From positions 1-41,573 of the IMG/VR virus record IMGVR_UViG_3300048625_000197: DNA of 41,573 nucleotides, one strand, 5' to 3'. The notes below the pieces were generated by a model. That model was not told the DNA's origin. It saw nothing but the letters and a program-made list of their open reading frames with translations, and ran no database searches. The DNA is from a virus. Positions 21,401-29,471 of this stretch are shown piece by piece. Position numbers and translations under genes: made by a program. Every line of letters begins with the position of its first letter. The stretch's first letter is position 1.

Positions 21401-23634
21401 ATCAAGTAACGAGTATCCCGCTCTGCATAGCCAGCCTCACGCAAAGCCATTACTGCTTGATCAAGGTATAGGCGTACCTTACGGTCCCCAAATCCCAGCC
21501 ATGCAGAGCCTCCCTTAGTGTCAATAAAGTGCATTACAAGACTGAAAGTATTAAGGGCATCTTCATAAAGACTCTTAGCACGTTTGCCCCCAGCAATAAC
21601 GTCTGCCCATCGCTTCTCAAGGCGAGCTTCTTTATTCAATGCGTCAATAGGTTTAGCGAAATGAGAGATAGCGCGAGCAAGATAAGTTGTTTGCCAAGCA
21701 CTATTAATTTCATCTGTATATTTAGCTAGGCCCTTACCCGCGATGTCACTGTTACGAGCTACATTCTTTTGTTTCGTAGTCCAGTTAAATCCAGTCAGCT
21801 CCATGATCTTAGGAGTATCTTCCCCAAAAATCTTGATAGCTGCGTCTACCTGATCTTGAGTCATGCCAGCTCGCCAAGGCTCATCGACAAGTGTCTTGCC
21901 CTGAGCTGCCGCCATAGCATCGTCCAAAGTAGCGGGGTTATCCATCATCGTGTCTCCAGTAAGACGACGAATATTGGTACCCGGAATATCTACCTGATAG
22001 TGCTCAAAGATACGCTGAGCCATCTGGTGCTCTGGCGTAGTAGCCCACTCAGTAATTTTGTCAATCGGTTGCTTACCACTAATAACATCCCGCATGAAAC
22101 GAGACGCTGTGCGGATGTTGTCTTCCTGCCCACTCTTAGCAAGAGTAGATAAGTATGAGACAGCTTTAGGCCCGACAGCGTTAGTAAAGGCCTCACCTGT
22201 AGTGGGTTGAGAGAAGATATGTTGAAGAGCCTCTGAGGGCTTAACCCATTTTTCAGCTTTGGCAGGGGCTGGAAGAACGTTGCCATTAAGGTCAATCCCC
22301 GTTGGGCTTGCTTGAAAATCTTTAATATAACGCTCGTGAGCAATTTTAATATCCGCAGCTGTAGCAGCTGGATCTGCTGCCTTAGCTTGCACAGTAAATT
22401 CACGCTTACCCAAAGGAGCAGGCTTAACACCTTCAGTCTTAATAACCTTCGGCTCTGTCTTAGCAAGCTGTTTACTGATCTTGTCAGCGTGAGGAGCCAA
22501 ATTACCAAGAAGATCCGTCAAACTAGGAGTCATAGTAGCTGTAGTCGCCTCGACAGGGACAGTCTTTTGAGCTGCCTCAGCTGCCTTACCTACTGACTCA
22601 GCTGCTGTCGGGTCTTTCGGAAGGGGTGCTTCCTGCGCTAGTTTATCTAGCAGGACAGCTGCCTTAGCTGCCTGCGCTTCTGCATGAGCACCTGCTTTAA
22701 TAGCATCAATGTTATTAACGCCATCAAGGTGCCTTTGAGTTTGACTAAAAACTTCCTTAAGCTTAGGCACTGCTGTCGTAGGTTTAAGAATTTCACCTTT
22801 CTTAGAGACAACATCACCAAACTCGCCAGCTTTAATTTTCTTAGCAACTGTAGTAGCTGACTCACCTGCATGCATAGCAAGAAGAGCATCGACAGGAACA
22901 ACTGCCTTAGATGCTGCTTTAGTTGCCTTTTCGTAACTACGAAGATCTTGCCACTGCTTAATACCTACAGGCTTTATAGCCTTAGAGATACCTCCAAGCT
23001 TAGAAACGCCCGGAGCTCCTTCGATAATTCCCTTACTGAAAGCAGCAACTTTACCGGCCCCCTGTGCAAGTTTTCCAGCTTCTGTAAGAGCCTTAGCCCC
23101 CTTAACTCCAGCAATACCTCCACGAAGTCCGGCTACCGCAATACCGCCCGGAATGTAAGTAAGTGGATCAAGTCCAACGTCAAGTCCAAAACCTAATCCT
23201 CCCTTAAGAATTGGGTTTACGTTATCTTGAGTATTTACATAGTTAGGGTTAAATGCTTGTCCAAAAGCATCTGTCCCCTTTTCAATAAGGTCAGCTCCCA
23301 TAGGCTGATCAGCTGGGTTAGCGGAAAAAAATCCACGAGGGCCCGCAGTAAGCATGTTACCTAAGCCCCCCATTACGTCATAGGGAGTACCTGCCTTAGC
23401 AGCGGTACTAATCTTATTCATTTCATTAAAAAATTGATTAGGTACGTTTGCGATAGTCCGCATTGGGCGTGAAGCTATGTCCATAGCCCAGCTAAGGAAA
23501 TCCTGATTACCGCCCCCGGCAGCCCCCGTAGGAATTGTAGGTTTAAACGAAGCCGCTGAAGCCGCAACCGGGCTAGCTACTTTATTACGAGCTAAAGCTG
23601 CTTGGTAATCTTTTGAAAAAGTCGGTTGCGCCAT
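18493..23634 (-). CDS. Very large internal virion / DNA-ejection-type protein
   Basis: 1713 residues, one of the longest possible products of a 41-kb genome. The first 500 residues are Ala/Lys/Pro-rich and look repetitive and partly disordered; the middle is helical; and the last 350 residues hold a well-formed domain (LRLGHHIRNFFSDSSIQMFE, FPFYTWFRLAAPV) with several amphipathic or hydrophobic helices. No lysozyme or protease motif seen. It follows two smaller helical proteins, matching the order of podoviral internal core proteins (T7 gp14-15-16), which form a channel for DNA entry. An alternative is another kind of virion-injected protein. No tape-measure signature, since tail-tube genes are absent. 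Confidence 0.65.
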   Translation of the reverse strand: MAQPTFSKDYQAALARNKVASPVAASAASFKPTIPTGAAGGGNQDFLSWAMDIASRPMRTIANVPNQFFNEMNKISTAAKAGTPYDVMGGLGNMLTAGPRGFFSANPADQPMGADLIEKGTDAFGQAFNPNYVNTQDNVNPILKGGLGFGLDVGLDPLTYIPGGIAVAGLRGGIAGVKGAKALTEAGKLAQGAGKVAAFSKGIIEGAPGVSKLGGISKAIKPVGIKQWQDLRSYEKATKAASKAVVPVDALLAMHAGESATTVAKKIKAGEFGDVVSKKGEILKPTTAVPKLKEVFSQTQRHLDGVNNIDAIKAGAHAEAQAAKAAVLLDKLAQEAPLPKDPTAAESVGKAAEAAQKTVPVEATTATMTPSLTDLLGNLAPHADKISKQLAKTEPKVIKTEGVKPAPLGKREFTVQAKAADPAATAADIKIAHERYIKDFQASPTGIDLNGNVLPAPAKAEKWVKPSEALQHIFSQPTTGEAFTNAVGPKAVSYLSTLAKSGQEDNIRTASRFMRDVISGKQPIDKITEWATTPEHQMAQRIFEHYQVDIPGTNIRRLTGDTMMDNPATLDDAMAAAQGKTLVDEPWRAGMTQDQVDAAIKIFGEDTPKIMELTGFNWTTKQKNVARNSDIAGKGLAKYTDEINSAWQTTYLARAISHFAKPIDALNKEARLEKRWADVIAGGKRAKSLYEDALNTFSLVMHFIDTKGGSAWLGFGDRKVRLYLDQAVMALREAGYAERDTRYLMNMMVLNADTMIPLSNIAEALVEKQLPSGRSISSILRQEAGKGENAAKNFLTDPKMDGIYGHVPGEKKPIDIPSFMTPIENFNEKTGRIKGWYLKADPAKFEQAVIKLLDNSTADIAKIIGDNEGMAIARRIADEAKLTPTVRTTIQKAAESGPGTAAGIRAIANIGEEAGRVGKLQKVTPEAQAISTKNLVDSIPPQAIHEAQAIVKQKKTVDRVNNPKLKAADQAAKDAEVSTKNSVEDSAYHARMGEQLVNTAKRQEDGFDAAGNIVDAIAHDLAVKNTGMQMGIASKLDNFFNISRGVEDVIQPYKRTEIALTSGIARYEQGLESVMKKHAGFVSKGSTTTKVEQAFRDMAMGKPAVEGDQVRKDLEPFVNRVFGVAGAEGETSLWAMGHASIDDFAAYVQRAGLEFPFEMDMVKKWADEQGGISMLEAAMQKWGSWAKDIPDPMDFLTKLHYGAGLMIADKQAANLFQKIEGATSKVAAEGFKKLPDNMSPFQHPFLSHMPKGTYMSEELIQQVMKVEKLAMEAKGFKGDFGKFINEVYTPIIGNWKFGVTVLRLGHHIRNFFSDSSIQMFEEGLKNFTRSHVEAQRGLYLMNNYEGLDWAKQLSTAGDLEMPTMGKHFTDSKWGELTHGTMVEAYMKHGGPVVYHQSQDVIGDVKTPGLIQKLTNAMAFRGTKIAKKAGDLSEFQNNTNRMAHFYQFVLNNKDKGIYKTWEDLVTAGMEKVRRSHPDASMLATGERKLRLLFPFYTWFRLAAPVIAEGILARPGRFMAIPKASYNTAVAMGIDPVSLADPFPTDQLFPSFLREGMTGPLVQINHNYYATTLGIPYLDMVNQFIANPGKGIAGMISPVIKIPIELATQQQLGSGAKIKDLSDYVDSNIPGLNYVANITGTSVTGTPVSLLSGKGIDPQYAVTAGNKTPFDQFITATNWVTGLGLQNMSKQSYINAAEIEKRNAAAAAQSTRSPY

Positions 23635-23662
23635 GCAACAATACTACCTGTTTATTGGGCTA

Positions 23663-24703
23663 CTAGCCCATATATCTGGCTTGCTCCGTGGCAAGTTTCA
23701 AAGCTGTATCAGAGTTCATTCCACCAGTTACGAATTGCTGGTATAGCCCACTAACATCGACAGGAGTGCGGGCAGTCTGAGCTGCTGCTTGAGCTGCTAA
23801 GAATGGCTTATCATAAGCATATTGGTGCTGCCAGTCACGCTCAGCCTGAGCAGCTGCGGCACGATCAGAAGCTGCCTGAGCAGCCGCCTGAGCTTGTGCC
23901 TGAGCCTGCGCCTGTCGAAGAACATTCTCAGAAACAGTACGGTCGAAGCCCTGAAGTCCCTGATTCTTCTCCCCGGCAACAGCGTTTACAAGTGCTTGGT
24001 TATTAGCGACAGCTGCCTGACGCTCCGCTACGTTCTGTGAGCCAGCGAGGGCCCCAAGGTTCGTGTAGCGATCAGCTGATGCAAGCTGAGCATCCGTATT
24101 CGTAGCTGGGGTGACACCCGACAAACCAAGAGCCTGCATTTGAGCAGTCAAGGCTGTCCGAGCAGCGTCATATCCTGCGTTACTTTGCTGAGTAGCGTTC
24201 TGATACAGATTAGCGAGAGTGTTCTGGGAGGTATCGTAGTTGGCGTTAATGTCAGTGGACATCCCACCTATTTGCTTACTATATGCGTCGAATAAGGCAG
24301 CGAGACGTGCACGATCCTGCTGAGACTGAAGCTCATAAGCTGACGGGCCTGCGGGGCCCCCACCCCCACTTCCCCCTCCCTGAGGGGCAGGGGTAATTAC
24401 CCCACTAGCAGCAGCAAGCTGAGCAGGGGTCTTCCATGCAGGGCCAGTAAAATCTAATTTGTACGGAGCTGCCAAAGCTGGGGTAGCCGCAGGAGTTCCT
24501 TTCCAAGCATCTCCAGCTGCCTTACTCATAGCAGTAGCTTGATTTCCAGAGATGTTATATCCTGCCCCAGATCCCCACTGATTAGCATGCGCATCTGAAG
24601 CAACTTTACTAGGGGTTGATAATTTTTTGATTGCAGCAGCTGTTTTGACAGCTACAGGAGCAATATTATTTGGTGAAATAGGGTTCCAGTCACTAAATCC
24701 CAT
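23663..24703 (-). CDS. Helical internal-virion-type protein, 346 aa
   Basis: An N-terminal part with Gly/Pro-rich linkers (PQGGGSGGGGPAGPS near 109-123) leads to a long Ala/Gln-rich helical domain (SAYELQSQQDRARLAALFDA, then QAQAQAQAAAQAASDRAAAA) and a C-terminal stretch ending LATEQARYMG. Its ATG overlaps the stop of the upstream gene and it precedes the 1713-residue protein. Size and order resemble a podoviral internal core protein (T7 gp15 position), but no sequence motif proves it. It could also be a scaffold-like or tail-associated component. Confidence 0.5.
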   Translation of the reverse strand: MGFSDWNPISPNNIAPVAVKTAAAIKKLSTPSKVASDAHANQWGSGAGYNISGNQATAMSKAAGDAWKGTPAATPALAAPYKLDFTGPAWKTPAQLAAASGVITPAPQGGGSGGGGPAGPSAYELQSQQDRARLAALFDAYSKQIGGMSTDINANYDTSQNTLANLYQNATQQSNAGYDAARTALTAQMQALGLSGVTPATNTDAQLASADRYTNLGALAGSQNVAERQAAVANNQALVNAVAGEKNQGLQGFDRTVSENVLRQAQAQAQAQAAAQAASDRAAAAQAERDWQHQYAYDKPFLAAQAAAQTARTPVDVSGLYQQFVTGGMNSDTALKLATEQARYMG

Positions 24704-25236
24704 TAGAGTCCCACGCTCCCTGCGTTCTGATTGTATAGACGAGTCAAAGCAGCCTGCTTAGCTTGATCCAAAGCAGCCACACGGTCCTTTTCCTGCTGAG
24801 CTTGGAAAGCCAGCGCATCAGCCTGCTGCTGCTCACCAAACTGTGTGCGGCCTTTAGCCAAATCTGATTTTTGCTGAGCAAGGTTATTTCCCAGCATATT
24901 TTTAGACTTTGTAAACTCTGTTGAACGTAAAGCTCCACGGCCCGCAAAATCTTGCAACTGATTCCAGAAACCTGTACCAGCTTTTGTAGCGATACCCTGA
25001 TCACGAAGCTGACCATAATCCCAAGAACCAGCGTTACCAGCTTGATCCGGAGTATTGGCTGTCGGAATCCAGCCAAGGTTCTTGACGTTTTCCATAAACG
25101 ACTGATCGTAACGACCAGCAGCTGTTTTCTGAGTTTGTTTCTGAAGATCCGCAGCTGCCTTAGAGCTAGCGAGGTATTGTTTGTAAGCGACAGAATTAAG
25201 AGCTTCTTGTGCGGCCTGCGCGTCAGTCATAGCCAT
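24703..25236 (-). CDS. Internal-virion-type helical protein, 177 aa
   Basis: ATG at 25236 overlaps the stop of the 51-residue gene (TGATG); a GTG at 25239 is also in frame. The protein is Ala/Gln/Lys-rich and helical: DAQAAQEALNSVAYKQYLAS, then GWIPTANTPDQ in a short linker, then FGEQQQADALAFQAQQEKDR. Size, composition and position fit the T7 gp14 slot. No motif assigned. Confidence 0.5.
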   Translation of the reverse strand: MAMTDAQAAQEALNSVAYKQYLASSKAAADLQKQTQKTAAGRYDQSFMENVKNLGWIPTANTPDQAGNAGSWDYGQLRDQGIATKAGTGFWNQLQDFAGRGALRSTEFTKSKNMLGNNLAQQKSDLAKGRTQFGEQQQADALAFQAQQEKDRVAALDQAKQAALTRLYNQNAGSVGL

Positions 25237-25391
25237 CACTTACCTTTAAGTTTTTTACTAAGGGCTTTTTTACGTGCCCCTACTTTATCAGGTAAGTTTT
25301 TACCTTTAGGAGTCTCTTTAGCCCAGCGTTTAGCCATAGCGGGGTCTTTAGCAAACATCCAGCTACGTTGAGCATTGGACTTGAAAGGCAT
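25236..25391 (-). CDS. Small basic protein, 51 aa (AQRSWMFA type)
   Basis: ATG at 25391 overlaps the upstream TAA (TAATG); AGGT lies close. The product starts MPFKSNAQRSWMFAKDPAMA and continues KRWAKETPKGKNLPDKV. This short, strongly basic peptide is a type I recall from many unrelated phages, usually near structural or replication genes. Its role is unknown; DNA binding during packaging or ejection would suit its charge. Confidence 0.7.
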   Translation of the reverse strand: MPFKSNAQRSWMFAKDPAMAKRWAKETPKGKNLPDKVGARKKALSKKLKGK

Positions 25392-25558
25392 TACTTACCT
25401 CCAGTAAGTCTTGATAATGCATTAATCCTAGCAGTGTGCTTACGCAAACGACGGTATGGGTGGATACCTGTAAGATCCTTAGCTACTTTAGCTTCAGTTT
25501 TCTTACTACGCTTTCTAAACATGGCATCTTTTGATGCCTTGGACTGCTTGGAGGACAT
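25391..25558 (-). CDS. Small basic protein, 55 aa
   Basis: ATG at 25558 overlaps the upstream stop as TAATG and the TAA overlaps the next ATG. About one third of residues are Lys or Arg (MSSKQSKASKDAMFRKRSKK, then HPYRRLRKHTARINALSRLT). A nucleic-acid-binding or condensing protein of the virion is likely from charge alone. Second of a pair of basic proteins. Confidence 0.6.
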   Translation of the reverse strand: MSSKQSKASKDAMFRKRSKKTEAKVAKDLTGIHPYRRLRKHTARINALSRLTGGK

Positions 25559-25773
25559 TAGTCCATCTCTCCCTGTGCGGGAGCCTGCCCCTTAATCAAG
25601 CTTTTCATAGGCTTGAGCGCAGCTGCACGTGTAGCAACAGGGGGGCCTGATAGCTTAGTGCCGCAATCACAGCAGTAGTTATCATCTGGTTCGCAGTCTT
25701 CGCCACACTTCGGGCAAGGGTATTCCTCGCACGAGTCGTCATCTTCCTGCTCAAAAACAATTTTGAATCCCAT
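25558..25773 (-). CDS. Zinc-ribbon protein, 71 aa
   Basis: After an acidic start (MGFKIVFEQEDDDSCEEY) comes CPKCGEDC and then CCDCG, a pair of CxxC elements with extra Cys, forming a classical zinc ribbon at 20-38. The C-terminal half is Ala/Pro-rich (PVATRAAALKPMKSLIKGQA). AGGAG lies about 12 nt before the ATG. Located among small virion-region genes; a structural or nucleic-acid-binding role is plausible. Confidence 0.65.
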   Translation of the reverse strand: MGFKIVFEQEDDDSCEEYPCPKCGEDCEPDDNYCCDCGTKLSGPPVATRAAALKPMKSLIKGQAPAQGEMD

Positions 25774-25775
25774 GG

Positions 25776-26084
25776 TTAACGGTAGCTCCTATCTGGGTAC
25801 TTGGAACTATTGAGTCCCATAGCTTGTCGATCGCTTCCCCACTGCGTAAGTTTGCTTGTTGCAGCTGCACGTGCAGGGCTATTTTTAGGGAGAGCATCGC
25901 TAGCTTTACGAAGCTTAATACCTGCGTTCCAGTTACTAGCTTCGGTTTTGGCACTATATTGACCAGCATGTTGCTGTAAAGCGCGTGTATGTAAAGCAGC
26001 TGAGGGGTTAGTTTTAGGGCTTACTGGAGGAAGCCCAGCTCGCTTATTTAGCGCTGATGCGCGGTACATGCCATAGGCAGCCAT
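25776..26084 (-). CDS. Hypothetical basic protein, 102 aa
   Basis: Basic and polar: MAAYGMYRASALNKRAGLPP, a Ser/Ala/Lys-rich middle, then AAATSKLTQWGSDRQAMGLN. No hydrophobic core evident, so probably disordered or nucleic-acid-bound. Two nt separate it from the upstream gene's stop. Likely a minor virion component by position. Confidence 0.55.
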   Translation of the reverse strand: MAAYGMYRASALNKRAGLPPVSPKTNPSAALHTRALQQHAGQYSAKTEASNWNAGIKLRKASDALPKNSPARAAATSKLTQWGSDRQAMGLNSSKYPDRSYR

Positions 26085-26086
26085 TA

Positions 26087-26386
26087 TTACATTCCTCCAG
26101 AGGATCGGCGCAAAAGCGCATTTTTACGAGCAGCAGCCGCAGCATCACGCTGGGCATAGCCTGTCTTATTTGGGGTAATCCCGACATTAGGAGCATTGCG
26201 CCCAGTGCCATAGTGCTTGGCCCCAGCAGCATACTTATTAAAAGCAGCTCCGGGAGTAGGGGGTGTTACCGGCTTGATATCGGGCTTATAAGTGCCTGTA
26301 CGCTCATCAAACGAAGTTGACCCTCCAGTAACCATCTGGTTTGAAGGCTTAGGAAACCCGGGAGCTGGAATTGGTTTAAGTGCCAT
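26087..26386 (-). CDS. Hypothetical basic, Pro-rich protein, 99 aa
   Basis: Begins MALKPIPAPGFPKPSNQMVT and has a PVTPPTPGAAFNKYA segment, then an Ala/Arg-rich C-terminus (RDAAAAARKNALLRRSSGGM). Low-complexity and probably extended. It directly follows the nozzle-like gene. Virion component by position; no motif recognised. Confidence 0.55.
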   Translation of the reverse strand: MALKPIPAPGFPKPSNQMVTGGSTSFDERTGTYKPDIKPVTPPTPGAAFNKYAAGAKHYGTGRNAPNVGITPNKTGYAQRDAAAAARKNALLRRSSGGM

Positions 26387-26402
26387 AAGAATATAATACC
26401 CC

Positions 26403-27959
26403 TTAGCTTACAGATTTCGACACATGTTGATGAGAACGTACATATGTCATAAGCGAGAAAAGACGCACCGGAGAGGTAGCTGGAGTACCGTCTGAAGTAA
26501 ATGTCACCTGATAGTTCAGCTGTCGGAATCGTAAGCCTTTTAGAAACTTAACAAATTTACGGGCAATAGAAGCACCAAAAGTCATACGATCTGTAGTCAC
26601 CGACACGCTAGGGGAAATCGGTTGATCCCACGAGTTAGCGATCAACGAGCTCCACGTGTATGTTGCTAGCTGGCCCCACGTAATTGACTGGCTGTAGATA
26701 ATGGGCGTAGCCGTACCGACAACTTCGCCATTGAATGAAGCGTCAATACCCCACCAGAAAAGACGCTTATAGGTGGCAGCTGACTGGTAGTTAAAGTTCT
26801 TGGTTTGGATAACACAGTTAAACGTCTCTGACTTGCCTACCTCAAATGTGTCTGAAATATTCAGCATTTTAGCTACTCGGCCCGATCCAGACGGCACTAT
26901 GTATGAGCTAAAAGCAGCCCCCTGATCGTATTGATCTGACGTTACATGAGTAATAATCTGACCAATGGCATGGAAAGTAGGGGACTTCCATGTAGTCCAT
27001 GTGCGTGTACGCAAGTTGAATACATACAGAATATCAAAGTAGCTGAAAATGATACGGCGGTTGAATAGGGATACTGCGCGAGCTTGGGGCTCCTCAATGT
27101 TAGATCGGCTACCTGAAATAAAAGGTACCTTTATATTGATTTGCTCAGCGCGGTTATTTACAAATTCAAATGCGTTGTCATCGTAGTTGAAGTAAAGATA
27201 GTTCTTATATACAACAAGGGATTTTTTATCCGCTAGGCCAATATCAGAGACAATAAGCGATAGCACGAAGTTAGCGGAGTCAGCGGAGAAGCTGTAGGAG
27301 AAGATCGAAGTGCTTCGAAAAACAAGAATTGAGTTGTAATAGACAACAAGTTTTTTAATTGCTTGTCCATCTCCATTACTGACAATAATGGCATTTTGGG
27401 CAGTAGGCCAAAATGTAGGAGCCCCAAAAGGGTTGGAATAGTAGAACGTACTTGCATGTGTCGTGTTCTCACGATCTCCCGCAATATAAATACGCTCTTT
27501 ATATACGACAGCTGTATTACCTTTAGGCATATCAGCAACAGCAGTGAAGGTACCCGCAGTACCGCTCCATGTCCAATAACCTCCGGGGTTAGATGATGAC
27601 ATAGGGGCTATAAGCCAAGCCTTATTGTCATACTCCACCATCGCAGTTGCAGCAAAAGTATTAGTGATTAGGTGCCATGATCCGTCGTAGTAATATGTGG
27701 AGCCGTACCCGTCACTAGCGATCAAGAATGGCACGTTACCAGCAGCATAAAAGTATCCAAGAATATCTGGCATACCTGATGTTGAGTTCAGCGGAAGGCT
27801 AGCTCCCTCGACAAAAGGGGGTCGAGACTTTACCGAGCCATCAAGATCTAGCTCGAAGTTCTCACAAATTATGAGCTCATTATCCGCGATAGATGAAGGA
27901 TCGCCATAACTATTCAAACCCCCAGTAAAGGGGCCGACTTGGATTGCTTCGCCGGGCAT
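26403..27959 (-). CDS. Tail nozzle / tail tubular protein B-like
   Basis: 518 residues. The start VGPFTGGLNSYGDPSSIADN, followed by ELIICENFELDLDGSVKSRP, is a signature I recall from phage tail-nozzle or stopper-like proteins: a GGLN-x-x-x-DP-S-x-I-x-D-N-E-L core. The remainder is beta-rich with many aromatic strands and repeated YKNYLYFNYD-like turns, compatible with a beta-propeller. It follows the adaptor gene, as gp12 follows gp11 in T7-like phages. AGGAG lies 4-5 nt before the ATG. The order makes a role in closing the short tail likely. Confidence 0.65.
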   Translation of the reverse strand: MPGEAIQVGPFTGGLNSYGDPSSIADNELIICENFELDLDGSVKSRPPFVEGASLPLNSTSGMPDILGYFYAAGNVPFLIASDGYGSTYYYDGSWHLITNTFAATAMVEYDNKAWLIAPMSSSNPGGYWTWSGTAGTFTAVADMPKGNTAVVYKERIYIAGDRENTTHASTFYYSNPFGAPTFWPTAQNAIIVSNGDGQAIKKLVVYYNSILVFRSTSIFSYSFSADSANFVLSLIVSDIGLADKKSLVVYKNYLYFNYDDNAFEFVNNRAEQINIKVPFISGSRSNIEEPQARAVSLFNRRIIFSYFDILYVFNLRTRTWTTWKSPTFHAIGQIITHVTSDQYDQGAAFSSYIVPSGSGRVAKMLNISDTFEVGKSETFNCVIQTKNFNYQSAATYKRLFWWGIDASFNGEVVGTATPIIYSQSITWGQLATYTWSSLIANSWDQPISPSVSVTTDRMTFGASIARKFVKFLKGLRFRQLNYQVTFTSDGTPATSPVRLFSLMTYVRSHQHVSKSVS

Positions 27960-27966
27960 GGGGCTC

Positions 27967-28611
27967 CTAGTAGTCGTAGCTGGTGATAGTGGAGTACGTC
28001 ATAGTCTGAGCTGTACGATCTTCCTCAGACATATTGTTTAGGCTGTCCTCAAACTGCTGCGCTTTAACCTGCGAGTTTGCCATATCCTCATCCATTTCGT
28101 ATGCCTGCTGCATAACGTAACGGACAACATCCTGATAATACTTGTCGGGTACAGCTAATACGTCTGTCGTGCTAGTTACTTGGGCAGGGCGCTGGGTGTA
28201 GTACAGATCAAGAGTTTTAGCTGCATTAGGGGTAGGCCAAAGAGTAAAAGTTCCAGCCCATTCATACCAAATTTGCGGGTCCCCCAAAACTACATTGATG
28301 GGGTCTGATCGGAAAATAAGTTCCTCAGCCTGTGGAAAACTCATGTTAGGTACACGGTAGCCGTTGTAGTGAATTGCTTCAATCTGGTGAATGTTCTGCG
28401 TAGGGAACGTGTACGTGCTCTGGCTAGCAACAGTGGTACTAGAGCTTTTAGCTTTTAGCACCTTATTCTTAGCGACAATAATGTCCTGAGCATCATTGAT
28501 CCATCGAATAACATCAGCTGAGTCCAGCTGTACGCCAGCCTCGTCACCAAACTGTCGCTGGGCTGCTGTAATGACTTCGCTTACGAGGCGAGTGGGGGGT
28601 GCATAACTCAT
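27967..28611 (-). CDS. Head-tail adaptor (tail tubular protein A-like)
   Basis: 214 residues. The N-terminal helical bundle (LVSEVITAAQRQFGDEAG, DVIRWINDAQDIIVAKN) leads to a beta domain (STYTFPTQNIHQIEAIHYNG) and a C-terminal helix (DKYYQDVVRYVMQQAYEMDE). W-I-N-x-A-Q and a proline-rich FTLWPTPNA-x-K-x-L-x-L-Y-Y motif are typical of phage adaptor proteins such as P22 gp4 or T7 gp11. It would link the portal to the nozzle. ATGA overlap with the gene upstream. Confidence 0.7.
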   Translation of the reverse strand: MSYAPPTRLVSEVITAAQRQFGDEAGVQLDSADVIRWINDAQDIIVAKNKVLKAKSSSTTVASQSTYTFPTQNIHQIEAIHYNGYRVPNMSFPQAEELIFRSDPINVVLGDPQIWYEWAGTFTLWPTPNAAKTLDLYYTQRPAQVTSTTDVLAVPDKYYQDVVRYVMQQAYEMDEDMANSQVKAQQFEDSLNNMSEEDRTAQTMTYSTITSYDY

Positions 28612-29066
28612 GCGCGGTAAGTCCTTCCATTATGCTTCCACGTGTTCTTATTGGTGCGGGCCGCAAACTCAATAAGATCCATCGTTTCAGCTAGTTCTTC
28701 TTCTTGCTTCTTATAGTTGAGCAATTCTTCAGCAACTCGCTTGGCTTCCATACGAGCAAAAACATCATCGGGACGATGCTTAGTGAGATCGCCTTCGAAA
28801 ATCCATGCAAGAATAGCTGCCGGATTTTCCATCTCAGAATCAGATAGATAACGGATAATGTGCGCAGGCATGTTATCTGGGGAGTCCAGAATAGCCCACG
28901 GCTTCGTATCGGTTTCATCGCGTTCCTGTTTTGGGATGTAAACAAGCGACAGGGATGGCTTATAGTCGCGGAGAACCTCAGCAAGATGTTCATGCTTGCT
29001 ATCGACAAACTCGTTCAGGTCGGAGTTCCAGACCATAGAGTTTTGATGAAGAGATGTACCTAGCAT
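28608..29066 (-). CDS. Hypothetical virion-region protein, 152 aa
   Basis: Soluble, mixed helix/strand protein: MVWNSDLNEFVDSKHEHLAE, LRDYKPSLSLVYIPKQERD, then PAHIIRYLSDSEMENPAAIL and a charged coiled coil (FARMEAKRVAEELLNYKKQE). SD is weak. I recall similar 'W-x-x-x-L-N-E-F-V-D-x-x-H' proteins next to structural genes in actinophages. Possibly a connector or minor capsid component. Its stop overlaps the adaptor ATG. Confidence 0.6.
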   Translation of the reverse strand: MLGTSLHQNSMVWNSDLNEFVDSKHEHLAEVLRDYKPSLSLVYIPKQERDETDTKPWAILDSPDNMPAHIIRYLSDSEMENPAAILAWIFEGDLTKHRPDDVFARMEAKRVAEELLNYKKQEEELAETMDLIEFAARTNKNTWKHNGRTYRA

Positions 29067-29086
29067 ACCTACGAGTGTATCGTAGC

Positions 29087-29467
29087 CTAGAAGTCTTGTC
29101 GCTTCCCATCACGCATTATATAGAATTTCACGCGAGGGAGCAGGGCTTTCATTTCGCTCAAATGTTGAGCATTATTATCTGTGTAACTGGTCAAATGTAA
29201 TCGACCAATAATCCCAGCCTTTTGTTTTGATACGTCTGATCCGCTAACATAGTAGATCTTCCGACAGTTAGGTTGGTGTTCGTTTACCCACTTCTGGGTT
29301 GCCGCTTTATCTCCAGCATTGTGGATCGAGCGAGCGGTGATGATTACGAATGGAACATCTGGAGTGTAAATTACCGGGGCATCAGAGTATACGGCGGACA
29401 AGCCTTTAAAGCCTGCCTGCTTATAGTTAGTACGGGCTAAGGTATCATCCAGATCGAATCCATCCAT
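29087..29467 (-). CDS. HAD-superfamily phosphatase
   Basis: 126 residues. Motif I DLDDTLA (D5-x-D7-x-T9), motif II VIITARS (T44) and a D-N-N segment (YTDNN near 96-100) outline a small HAD hydrolase of the polynucleotide-kinase-phosphatase or 5'-nucleotidase class. KAGIIGRL supplies the conserved Lys. Next to a metallophosphoesterase; the two may process DNA or nucleotide ends. SD weak. Confidence 0.7.
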   Translation of the reverse strand: MDGFDLDDTLARTNYKQAGFKGLSAVYSDAPVIYTPDVPFVIITARSIHNAGDKAATQKWVNEHQPNCRKIYYVSGSDVSKQKAGIIGRLHLTSYTDNNAQHLSEMKALLPRVKFYIMRDGKRQDF

Positions 29468-29471
29468 AGAT

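Noticed and set aside
18493-23634. Tape-measure protein for the 1713-aa product
   Set aside because: No tail-tube or chaperone genes precede it, no regular hydrophobic repeat pattern was evident, and the adaptor/nozzle set points to a short tail.
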